Positions 1-5,628 of a stretch of 6,252 bases of DNA are shown in pieces; within the stretch, counting starts at the first letter, position 1; each line of letters begins with the position of its first letter. A program made the translations under genes and the position numbers. This DNA is from Saprospirales bacterium (GTDB taxonomy: Bacteria > Bacteroidota > Bacteroidia > Chitinophagales > Saprospiraceae). The notes under the pieces were generated by a model. The model had not been told where the DNA came from and ran no database searches. It saw only the letters and a program-made list of their open reading frames with translations. The stretch lies in NCBI GenBank assembly GCA_003448025.1, contig DLXL01000533.1, forward strand, positions 1-6,252, read 5' to 3'.

Positions 1-33
1 CATAGTTAAAATTGGCCAAGGGTAAATACGGGG

Positions 34-41
34 CAAAAATA
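34..41 (-). promoter_or_regulatory. Leftward -7 promoter element for a gene starting at the window edge
   Basis: Read on the minus strand, this is TATTTTTG followed by CCCC, a perfect fit to the Bacteroidota -7 consensus TAnnTTTG. The plus strand has CAT at 1-3, which is an ATG reading leftward, so the element would give a leader of roughly 25 nt before a gene that lies outside the window. No clear TTG -33 element is seen at the expected distance. The element sits inside an A5-N4-T5 inverted repeat (35-48). On the plus strand, TACGTTTT at 40-47 is a one-mismatch -7 candidate for kdsB that shares the same TA, but a TTG at the usual spacing is missing there as well. The motif is seen directly; promoter function and the neighbouring gene are inferred. 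Confidence 0.45.
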
Positions 42-71
42 CGTTTTTCACCCACTTATGTGCATCTTTTA

Positions 72-848
72 ATGATTCTTTCCATTATCCCCGCTCGTTG
101 GGCTTCCACACGTTTTCCTGGCAAACCCCTTGCCACAATTGCCGGTAAAACCATGATTCAACGGGTATTTGAACAAGTTTCACAATCTGCTAAGGTGGAT
201 GTTGTGGTAGTAGCCACAGATGATGAACGCATTTATGATCATGTAAAGTCTTTTGGAGGCAAGGTTGTTATGACGAAAAGCGACCATCCTAGTGGTACCG
301 ATCGCTGTGCCGAAGTTGCTCAACAGTTTCCTGAAGCTGAATTGGTGTTGAATGTGCAGGGAGATGAACCTTTTATTTTGCCTCAACAAATAGATCTGTT
401 AGCCGAAACGCTACTTGCCAGCAAGACCGCCCAGATCGCAACCCTGGTTAAAAAAATCGAGCAACCGGAAGCATTATTCAACCCCAATGTGGTGAAGGCG
501 GTTTTTTCTGAAATGGCCGGCGCCATCTATTTTAGTCGCCATCCTATTCCATTTTTACGGGGGGCTGAACCTTCAGAATGGTTTAGCCGACAGACCTTTT
601 ATAAGCATATCGGGCTTTATGGTTTCAGACGACAGGCTTTGGCTGAAATTGCCCTGCTCTCCCCTACCCCTTTGGAGTTAGCCGAATCGCTGGAACAGTT
701 GCGCTGGCTGGAGTATGGTTTTCAGATTGCGGTAGGGATTACAGAATGGGAAACCATTGGAGTAGATACGCCGGAGGATTTGGAAAGGTTGCCTACCCTG
801 GAAACGACACCTTTCCCATTCCCACCATCGGAACGCCACCCAGGGTGA
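72..848 (+). CDS. kdsB: 3-deoxy-manno-octulosonate cytidylyltransferase (CMP-Kdo synthetase)
   Basis: The product (258 aa) activates Kdo with CTP to give CMP-Kdo and pyrophosphate in the cytoplasm, the step before Kdo is added to lipid A. Family motifs run the full length: the nucleotide-binding IIPARWASTRFPGKPL (5-20), ATDDERI (48-54), SGTDRCAE (74-81), NVQGDEPF (94-101), AIYFSRHPIP (151-160), YKHIGLYGFR (177-186), LELAESLEQLRWLE (201-214) and GVDTPEDLE (230-238). Asp98 and Asp232 correspond to the metal-binding aspartates of the family. The ATG at 72 is chosen because the protein then starts two residues before the conserved SIIPAR core; an in-frame TTG at 12 would add 20 unconserved residues. 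The length is normal for the family. The last 18 or so residues, after the conserved DTPEDLE, are proline-rich, unconserved and encoded opposite the end of anmK. The presence of kdsB implies a Kdo-containing outer membrane. Confidence 0.96.
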   Translation: MILSIIPARWASTRFPGKPLATIAGKTMIQRVFEQVSQSAKVDVVVVATDDERIYDHVKSFGGKVVMTKSDHPSGTDRCAEVAQQFPEAELVLNVQGDEPFILPQQIDLLAETLLASKTAQIATLVKKIEQPEALFNPNVVKAVFSEMAGAIYFSRHPIPFLRGAEPSEWFSRQTFYKHIGLYGFRRQALAEIALLSPTPLELAESLEQLRWLEYGFQIAVGITEWETIGVDTPEDLERLPTLETTPFPFPPSERHPG

Positions 849-1992
849 GGTCCTCTCCTACCCTGCCGGCTACGGTTTCATTGGCCAAGACGGCGAAAAG
901 TACTGCTTCTTTGGCATCGCCATCCATGCCAAGTTTCTCCATTAGCTTGATGTTTAATTCAGGAAGTTTTTCTTTTAAGTGTTTTAATATCAATGGGTTG
1001 TGCGCACCTCCGCCACTTATATACAACGATTGGCGGGCAGCCTGATCCTTTTCCACCCTAAGGATAGCTTCCACAATGGTGTCGGCAGTTAACCTGGTCA
1101 GGGTTGCCATGACGTCGTAAGGATTGGGGTTGCCTTTAGGTAATTGACTAATGGCTTGTTTGGCCCAGGTTATGGAAAACAGCTCCGGCCCGATGGTTTT
1201 GGGCAGAGGTTTAGTGAAAAACGGTTCAGATTTGAGTATTTCCATCAGAAGGTCATCTACCCGACCGTTAGCAGCCAGTCTGGCATCTTCATCGAAAGGA
1301 AGGCCAAAAAGCTCCTGGGCAAAAGCGTCCAGAAGCGTATTGCCCGGGCCGGTATCCGTTGCAAATATTTTTGCAATATTTTGATTTCCAGGCAAATAGG
1401 TGAAGTTTGCAATGCCGCCAATGTTGAGTAAAAACCTTGTTTCTCCCTTTTTTGAAAATAAAAAGTAATCGCCATAAAGGGCAAGAGGGGCGCCTTCTCC
1501 ACCTGCAGCCACGTGCTTTTGCCTAAAGTCGGAAATCGTTATTATTCCTGTTCGTCGGGATAAATGATCGCCATCCCCTATTTGCAAGGTTGCATTCGGA
1601 TATCCGGATAATCCGTGAAAAATCCTGGGGGCATGGTATACAGTTTGTCCGTGGGATGCAATCAGATCTATCGTTTCGGCAGGGATGCCCCATTTTTTCA
1701 GACAACTGAGAACCATATCTCCGTGCCGGGTGCCTATCATGGCATGGAGAAGGGTAAGGTGTTGAAAATCAATCTCTCTTTTGGCAAATACCTTCCTGAT
1801 CTCCTTTTTAAATGCCTCTTCATAGGGCATTGTTTCAAAAGCCAGGAGATCTACTTTGGTGCCTGTTCCTGAGCCTGAAATACGGCATAAGGCTAAATCC
1901 AATCCATCCAGCGAGGTACCAGACATAAGCCCCAGAATGATTCGATGCCGTTTTCTGGCAATAGTACTTAGTTGTAAAATGTGGTGTTTCAA
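793..1992 (-). CDS. anmK: Anhydro-N-acetylmuramic acid kinase
   Basis: AnmK opens the 1,6-anhydro ring of anhydroMurNAc and phosphorylates it with ATP to give MurNAc-6-phosphate, a cytoplasmic step of peptidoglycan recycling. The 399-aa product has the ASKHA-type kinase signatures in order: GLMSGTSLDGLD (21-32), ASHGQT (112-117), QIGDGDHLS (137-145), GGEGAPL (164-170), NIGGIAN (190-196), DTGPGN (213-218, whose Asp is probably the catalytic base) and ISGGGAHNPL (325-334). The end, GKVSFPG, matches where family members usually stop. No ATG lies between the upstream in-frame stop (1999-2001) and the conserved core, so the start is most likely the TTG at 1990-1992. That start gives a somewhat long N-terminus (about 20 residues before GLMSGTS). 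The gene is divergent from fabH and overlaps the 3' end of kdsB tail-to-tail. Identity is firm; the start is less so. Confidence 0.95.
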   Translation of the reverse strand: MKHHILQLSTIARKRHRIILGLMSGTSLDGLDLALCRISGSGTGTKVDLLAFETMPYEEAFKKEIRKVFAKREIDFQHLTLLHAMIGTRHGDMVLSCLKKWGIPAETIDLIASHGQTVYHAPRIFHGLSGYPNATLQIGDGDHLSRRTGIITISDFRQKHVAAGGEGAPLALYGDYFLFSKKGETRFLLNIGGIANFTYLPGNQNIAKIFATDTGPGNTLLDAFAQELFGLPFDEDARLAANGRVDDLLMEILKSEPFFTKPLPKTIGPELFSITWAKQAISQLPKGNPNPYDVMATLTRLTADTIVEAILRVEKDQAARQSLYISGGGAHNPLILKHLKEKLPELNIKLMEKLGMDGDAKEAVLFAVLANETVAGRVGEDLTLGGVPMVGMGKVSFPG

Positions 1993-2064
1993 AGTTTTTT
2001 AGATATTTAATCCTGAAAAGTGGAGGAATGATTGCTGGAAAATTCTTATTTTTAAAAAGGTTTC

Positions 2065-2094
2065 CAGAAATATCTTTTTGGTAAAAGCAAGCAA
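2065..2094 (-). promoter_or_regulatory. Candidate anmK promoter (-33 TTG and -7 TATTTCTG)
   Basis: On the minus strand a TTG (plus positions 2092-2094) is followed after exactly 19 nt by TATTTCTG (plus positions 2072-2065), one mismatch from TAnnTTTG. This matches the Bacteroidota -33/-7 architecture and would start transcription near 2058, leaving a leader of about 65 nt before the TTG start of anmK. It abuts the rightward element at 2095-2102, so the two directions could interfere with each other. The match is seen; its use is inferred. Confidence 0.35.
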
Positions 2095-2102
2095 TAATTT
2101 TG
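2095..2102 (+). promoter_or_regulatory. Candidate rightward -7 element upstream of fabH
   Basis: TAATTTTG followed by CCCC is a perfect match to the Bacteroidota -7 consensus TAnnTTTG. The nearest upstream TTG (2078-2080) is only 14 nt away, shorter than the usual spacing, so the -33 part is weak. Transcription would begin near 2109, inside the hairpin at 2104-2126, and give a long fabH leader of about 140 nt. An alternative closer to the gene is TCCATTTG at 2216-2223 (one mismatch), which would give a leader of about 20 nt, more typical of the phylum. Confidence 0.4.
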
Positions 2103-2103
2103 C

Positions 2104-2126
2104 CCCATATCCTTGAGGATATTGGG
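2104..2126 (+). other. Stem-loop in the anmK-fabH intergenic region
   Basis: CCCATATCC (2104-2112) pairs with GGATATTGGG (2117-2126) across a TTGA loop, giving nine base pairs with a single bulged T at 2123. No T-tract follows on the plus strand, so it does not look like an intrinsic terminator. It lies just downstream of the -7 element at 2095-2102, so it would sit at the 5' end of a fabH transcript as a leader hairpin, or act as an operator in DNA form. The structure is seen; its role is unknown. Confidence 0.5.
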
Positions 2127-2167
2127 TGTTATTGCTACCGGCTACTGTGTAAACATTTTTACTGCTG

Positions 2168-2229
2168 CATTTGGATTTGCCCAAATATTCTCCCTTTATA
2201 ACCGGCGCGATAAAATCCATTTGGTTTGC
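2168..2229 (+). repeat. Pair of 12/13-bp direct repeats before fabH
   Basis: CATTTGGATTTGC (2168-2180) and CATTTGGTTTGC (2218-2229) are the same word apart from one extra A, and begin 50 bp apart, about five turns of the helix. The first copy also forms a 6-bp hairpin with CCAAAT (2181-2186). Each is preceded by bases that give a one-mismatch -7 element (TGCATTTG at 2166-2173, TCCATTTG at 2216-2223). They could be paired regulator sites, tandem promoters or chance similarity in a short AT-rich gap. Confidence 0.4.
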
Positions 2230-2250
2230 GTCAATTAAGAAACTTTTCAA

Positions 2251-3222
2251 ATGGCAAATGCCCTTCTTACGGCTATTGGAATGGCTGTTCCCGAAAAACG
2301 AGTAGATAATGCATACTTTGAATCTATTCTGGATACTACGGATGAATGGATCGTTTCCAGAACGGGAATAAAAACGCGTTATCATACAACGAAAGACGAG
2401 TTTACCAGCGATTTATGTATAAAAGCGGCGGAAAACTTGTTAAAAAACTTCCCCAATGTTAACTTGGACGGCGTAGACATGATTTTGGTTTCTACCGTAA
2501 CTCCTGATCAACCTATGCCGAGCATGGCCTGCAGGATTCAATATAAACTGGCTCTGTCTCAAGCCGGCGCCCTGGATATTTATGCCGCCTGTGCAGGTTT
2601 CAGTTATGGTATTGTGTTGGCTAAAGGTCTGATTTCTGCCGGAATTCATAAGAAAATATTGGTTTTTGGGGCAGAAACGCTTTCCAAAGTGACAGATTTT
2701 ACGGACAGAACCTCCTGTATGCTATTTGGCGATGGCGCAGGTGTTGTGTTGCTGGAAGCTGATAAGACCGGCAATGTCGGAGACTGTATTACAGGTGCAA
2801 ATGGGGAAGGCGGGGCCGACCTGTATATTTCGGGGTTTGCAGATAACATTGATGGATATCCGCTTAAGATGGATAGAACCATCGTGCAAAATGGCCGTAA
2901 GGTGTTTAAATGGGCGGTTACCAAGGTGGCTGAACAGATGCAAGTACTTGCAGCCAAGAACAATCTGACGCTACAGGATATCGACTGGTTTGTGCCGCAC
3001 AGCGCTAATTTGCGCATCATTGAAGCCATTTGTAACGAAACAGGTTTTCCAATAGAAAAAGCATTGGAAAGTATTGTTGATTATGGCAACACCTCTTCAG
3101 CCAGTATTCCCATAGCCTTGTATCAGGGCATTGTTCAGGGGAAGGTTAAGAAGGGAGATAAAATAATGCTCATTGGTTTTGGAGGCGGACTGGCTTACGC
3201 AGGCACGGTCATTACCTGGTAA
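2251..3222 (+). CDS. fabH: Beta-ketoacyl-ACP synthase III
   Basis: FabH condenses an acyl-CoA primer with malonyl-ACP to start fatty acid synthesis in the cytoplasm. The 323-aa product has the normal length and all three catalytic residues of the thiolase fold: Cys114 in YAACAGFSYG, His250 in VPHSANLRI and Asn280 in YGNTSSASIP. Other FabH hallmarks are TTDEWIVSRTGI (29-40), FGDGAGVVLLE (159-169) and the C-terminal FGGGLAYAGTVITW (310-323). The ATG at 2251 places the start right at the conserved beginning of the family. The motif PHSAN, in place of the PHQAN of E. coli FabH, suggests a divergent subgroup, so primer preference (acetyl or branched acyl-CoA) cannot be read from the sequence. The usual fab neighbours (rpmF, plsX, fabD, accB) are not adjacent: anmK lies divergently upstream and a membrane protein follows after 59 bp. 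A paralogue elsewhere in the genome is possible. Confidence 0.94.
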   Translation: MANALLTAIGMAVPEKRVDNAYFESILDTTDEWIVSRTGIKTRYHTTKDEFTSDLCIKAAENLLKNFPNVNLDGVDMILVSTVTPDQPMPSMACRIQYKLALSQAGALDIYAACAGFSYGIVLAKGLISAGIHKKILVFGAETLSKVTDFTDRTSCMLFGDGAGVVLLEADKTGNVGDCITGANGEGGADLYISGFADNIDGYPLKMDRTIVQNGRKVFKWAVTKVAEQMQVLAAKNNLTLQDIDWFVPHSANLRIIEAICNETGFPIEKALESIVDYGNTSSASIPIALYQGIVQGKVKKGDKIMLIGFGGGLAYAGTVITW

Positions 3223-3246
3223 TCCCCAATGTGCTTCAGATGTTTA

Positions 3247-3276
3247 TTTTGAATACCTTTGTACTGGTATTCGAAA
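3247..3276 (+). promoter_or_regulatory. -7 promoter element within a palindrome, upstream of the three-gene operon
   Basis: TACCTTTG at 3254-3261 perfectly matches TAnnTTTG and lies 20 nt before the ATG at 3282, the spacing expected for a short leader. It is embedded in an inverted repeat: GAATACC (3251-3257) and GGTATTC (3266-3272) are perfect arms eight bases apart, extended outward by TTT/AAA with one mismatched or wobble position (3250/3273). No TTG is seen at -33; GTG at 3231-3233 with 20-nt spacing is the closest. The palindrome could be an operator for a dimeric repressor covering the -7 box, or a leader hairpin. The motifs are seen; function is inferred. Confidence 0.5.
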
Positions 3277-3281
3277 GCCTT

Positions 3282-4823
3282 ATGAAAGAGTATTCCCGAC
3301 ATATTCCAGCGGATCACAGCTTATCTGAAGACGAGGTAAAGCAACGTTTTGTGCCATTTTTACGTGATTTCTACAAAAATCGCTTCGAACCGATGTCCAA
3401 CACGGTCACTGTTGACCTGGACAATGTATCCAAAGAAGGCTGGGTGGCTGATGGCAAAATAACCTTTCGAAAATCTGACGGTAGTCCTTTCACCTGTACT
3501 TATGAAGCCACTTCCCTTGACAAAGCGGATGAAGTTAAATTCCGACTGAATCATCGGTATTTTTTGTGGGATTGTACTGCATTTGGAGTCGTGTGTGCTG
3601 CCTTGGCTTATTCCTATGCCTTTGAAACCAATTTATTGTGGCTGGTTGAATTGAAAGCTGTCGGCAACATCGGATTTCTGACCGGCGTAACGCTGATCGG
3701 TTTTTTTATGTGGTATTTTTCCATGCGCGGTTGGCGAAAATATCGCTATATCTTTGCCATTCAGCAATTTAGGCAGTATTTTGCCGATGAACAATGGGTA
3801 GCCATCGCTGCCGACGTTTTTCCGGCGCCCACTGATCCGTATTTGATGGAGTTGCGCAATCAATGTGTCTATAATGGTATTGGTCTGGCCATCGTTCCGT
3901 TGGAAGGTCCGGTTAGGAAGGTGATTGATCCATCCAGACTGGGAATTTTTGGAAGGGACCGGAAAATGACGAACTGGATTACGCGGGCCGAATGGTATCA
4001 ATCTGTTACACAGAATGTTGGCACCATGGTTTCGCAGCGTCCCCAGGTTCCGGATGCCTTTACTGCATGGTTGAATAAGGTCTATCGCTCCGTGCATTAC
4101 CTCGCCATAGAACCCATAATACGTACGCTCAGAAAGGCCTTGCCAGGTGGTAGCACGGGGAAAGAGGCTTCCTATGCCCGATTTATGCGCTCGCAGTCAG
4201 TGCAAAAGTGGGTAGCTGCAGCTTGTATGGTGCTTATTTTGCCTCTTTTTTACAGGGTTATGACCTTTTCAGAAGACAAGGTAGTTGACCTCAAGGAGCT
4301 TCAACTGCGCACTAAAAATGGTCAGAATCCGGAAGACTTGTATGGACCTCAAATAGATGGAGAAATTATTCCTGCAGATGGAGAGCCAACGGGTGTTCCT
4401 AAACAGTTTCCGGTTGGGAAGGATAAAAAATTTGAGGACGAAGAAAACACCATCTTTTTGTCGGGTTCTGACGATGAAGAATTAGCAGAAAAGCCGGCGC
4501 CCGAGCCTAAACCTAAACAGGCTGCTCCTGTTAATCCTTGTGGTCTGTTGCACAATAATAAAGGCTGGTTGATTGTTGACAATACATTTCAAAGTGAGAA
4601 ATCAGCCCAGGTTCGGACAATGGAAATTCAAAAAAGAAGTGGCATAAATTGTTATTATGCTTCAGGGAGATGCCTTGGGGCTGGAAAAAGTGGTTGGATT
4701 GTGTGGATAGGCCCGTTTTATGCCAATGAGTCTGCTGCTAATCAGGCAGCGGATAATTTTGCCCGTCAATTTCAAAGATATGGCCTGGATGCCGGGCAAT
4801 TCATGCCCCAAAAAATCAACTAA
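3282..4823 (+). CDS. Unrecognised three-pass membrane protein with C-terminal SPOR-like domain
   Basis: I do not recognise the whole protein (513 aa from this ATG). Residues 1-90 form a soluble alpha/beta-looking domain. Hydrophobic segments follow at about 93-113 and 128-147, then a second soluble domain at about 155-250 containing DEQWVAIAADVF and ELRNQCVYNGIGLAIV, a third membrane segment at 310-325, an acidic, proline/lysine-rich linker (328-415), and a C-terminal region (428-508) with the pattern of a SPOR domain: GWLIVDNTF, repeated small/charged helices and WIVWIGPFYANESAA. Basic stretches flank the membrane segments on one side (RGWRKYRYIF after the second, RTLRKALPGG before the third), which predicts N-terminus in, C-terminus out. 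The SPOR-like domain would then face the periplasm, where such domains bind denuded peptidoglycan glycan strands. Cysteines at 420, 457 and 464 could form a disulfide there. A nuclease-like fold for the internal domains is only a guess. An in-frame GTG at 3231 is disfavoured because the promoter-like box lies downstream of it. The next gene starts 4 nt after the stop. Confidence 0.85.
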   Translation: MKEYSRHIPADHSLSEDEVKQRFVPFLRDFYKNRFEPMSNTVTVDLDNVSKEGWVADGKITFRKSDGSPFTCTYEATSLDKADEVKFRLNHRYFLWDCTAFGVVCAALAYSYAFETNLLWLVELKAVGNIGFLTGVTLIGFFMWYFSMRGWRKYRYIFAIQQFRQYFADEQWVAIAADVFPAPTDPYLMELRNQCVYNGIGLAIVPLEGPVRKVIDPSRLGIFGRDRKMTNWITRAEWYQSVTQNVGTMVSQRPQVPDAFTAWLNKVYRSVHYLAIEPIIRTLRKALPGGSTGKEASYARFMRSQSVQKWVAAACMVLILPLFYRVMTFSEDKVVDLKELQLRTKNGQNPEDLYGPQIDGEIIPADGEPTGVPKQFPVGKDKKFEDEENTIFLSGSDDEELAEKPAPEPKPKQAAPVNPCGLLHNNKGWLIVDNTFQSEKSAQVRTMEIQKRSGINCYYASGRCLGAGKSGWIVWIGPFYANESAANQAADNFARQFQRYGLDAGQFMPQKIN

Positions 4824-4827
4824 CTAA

Positions 4828-5628
4828 ATGTCTGATCAGTCACTATTATGGCAGATTACGCCCAAAAAAGGCGGTAATGTTTCTTATTTGTTTGGAACCA
4901 TGCACGTTAGGGATCTTCGGGCTTTTGAATGGCTTGAACTTGCCCAAAGGCATCTTCGGAATTGCACCCTTTTTGCCACAGAATATGATTTTATGGAGAC
5001 AGATCCGGATGCGCTTACCGCAGCCCTGAAGTTGCCGGAAGGCAAGGATTTGCAGCAACTTATTTCACGCGGAGCATGGAAGAAACTAGATAGAATCGCC
5101 AGAAAAAAGTTGCAAACTACTGCAGAGGTATTCAGGCATGAACACCCCATGAGTGTGTCCTCTACCTTAAGTATGATGCATCTGATGTCTGAAACCCCTT
5201 ATTCCCTGGATGAAACACTATGGCATTATGCCCGCTCTCTGAATATTCCCACAACCGGAGTAGAGCGCTTTTCCGAACAAATTGAAACCATCCATAAAAT
5301 TCCATTTGAGTTGCATCTGAAGGGTCTGACATGGTTGTTGAAAAATGCTTCCAGGCACAAAACCAGAATGCGGAAAATGCTCAGCCTTTATATGGCGGGC
5401 AATATTAATTCTTTGTATAAATCAGCTAAAAAGGATGCAAAAGGGATGCGTAACGTGCTGCTATATCAAAGAAACCGGATTATGGCGGAACGATTCGTCG
5501 AAATGGCCTCCTCTACATCCTTGTTTTGTGCCGTAGGCGCCGGGCATTTGGGCGGTGGAAAAGGGATGTTGCGTCTAATCAAAAAAGCCGGCTTTAACAT
5601 AACCCCTGTTCGCCATGACCCTGCTTGA
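4828..5628 (+). CDS. TraB/GumN-family protein
   Basis: The 266-aa product has the family layout: an N-terminal LLWQIT then YLFGTMHV (20-27, with the conserved GTMH), TEYDF (51-55) with its conserved Glu52, a middle helical region with SLDETLWHYARSLNIPTTGVER (split here at 126-147), RNRIMAERF (215-223), and a C-terminal VGAGHLGGGKGMLRLIKKAG (236-255). The family includes GumN of the xanthan cluster, TraB of enterococcal pheromone shutdown and the metalloprotease Tiki, whose GxxH and acidic residues bind metal. Peptidase activity for this copy is therefore possible but unproven. Unlike many bacterial members it has no signal peptide: it begins MSDQSLLWQIT with the core starting at once, so a cytoplasmic location is likely. 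The ATG lies 4 nt after the stop of the SPOR-like gene and its end overlaps the next gene by 14 bp, so it is the middle gene of a coupled trio. Confidence 0.85.
   Translation: MSDQSLLWQITPKKGGNVSYLFGTMHVRDLRAFEWLELAQRHLRNCTLFATEYDFMETDPDALTAALKLPEGKDLQQLISRGAWKKLDRIARKKLQTTAEVFRHEHPMSVSSTLSMMHLMSETPYSLDETLWHYARSLNIPTTGVERFSEQIETIHKIPFELHLKGLTWLLKNASRHKTRMRKMLSLYMAGNINSLYKSAKKDAKGMRNVLLYQRNRIMAERFVEMASSTSLFCAVGAGHLGGGKGMLRLIKKAGFNITPVRHDPA

Noticed and set aside
12..71. Upstream TTG start adding 20 residues to KdsB
   Set aside because: The added residues do not resemble the family, which starts directly before the IIPAR motif, and the ATG at 72 fits exactly.
792..865. 9-bp direct repeat CCTACCCTG (792-800 and 857-865) with an inverted CAGGGT at 841-846
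   Set aside because: It falls within the coding sequence of anmK, the arms are short, and no T-tract follows, so it is not a convincing terminator or mobile-element end.
746..1045. Open frame of 99 codons on the plus strand across the kdsB-anmK junction
   Set aside because: It lies opposite the anmK 3' half and has low-complexity content typical of a shadow frame.
2028..2084. 18-codon frame (MIAGKFLFLK...) preceded by GGAGGA
   Set aside because: The purine-rich stretch is too close to the ATG, the peptide is very short, no promoter serves it, and this phylum does not rely on such sites.
1999..2385. Open frame of 128 codons on the minus strand just upstream of anmK
   Set aside because: It lies partly opposite the fabH start, has no family resemblance, and ends at a stop before anmK, so it is neither a gene nor an extension of anmK.
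2646..3029. Open frame of 127 codons opposite fabH
   Set aside because: It is fully antisense to a well-conserved gene, has no start context and resembles nothing recognisable.
3633..4097. Open frame of 154 codons opposite the SPOR-like gene
   Set aside because: Although long, it mirrors the codon pattern of the sense gene and has no recognisable domain.
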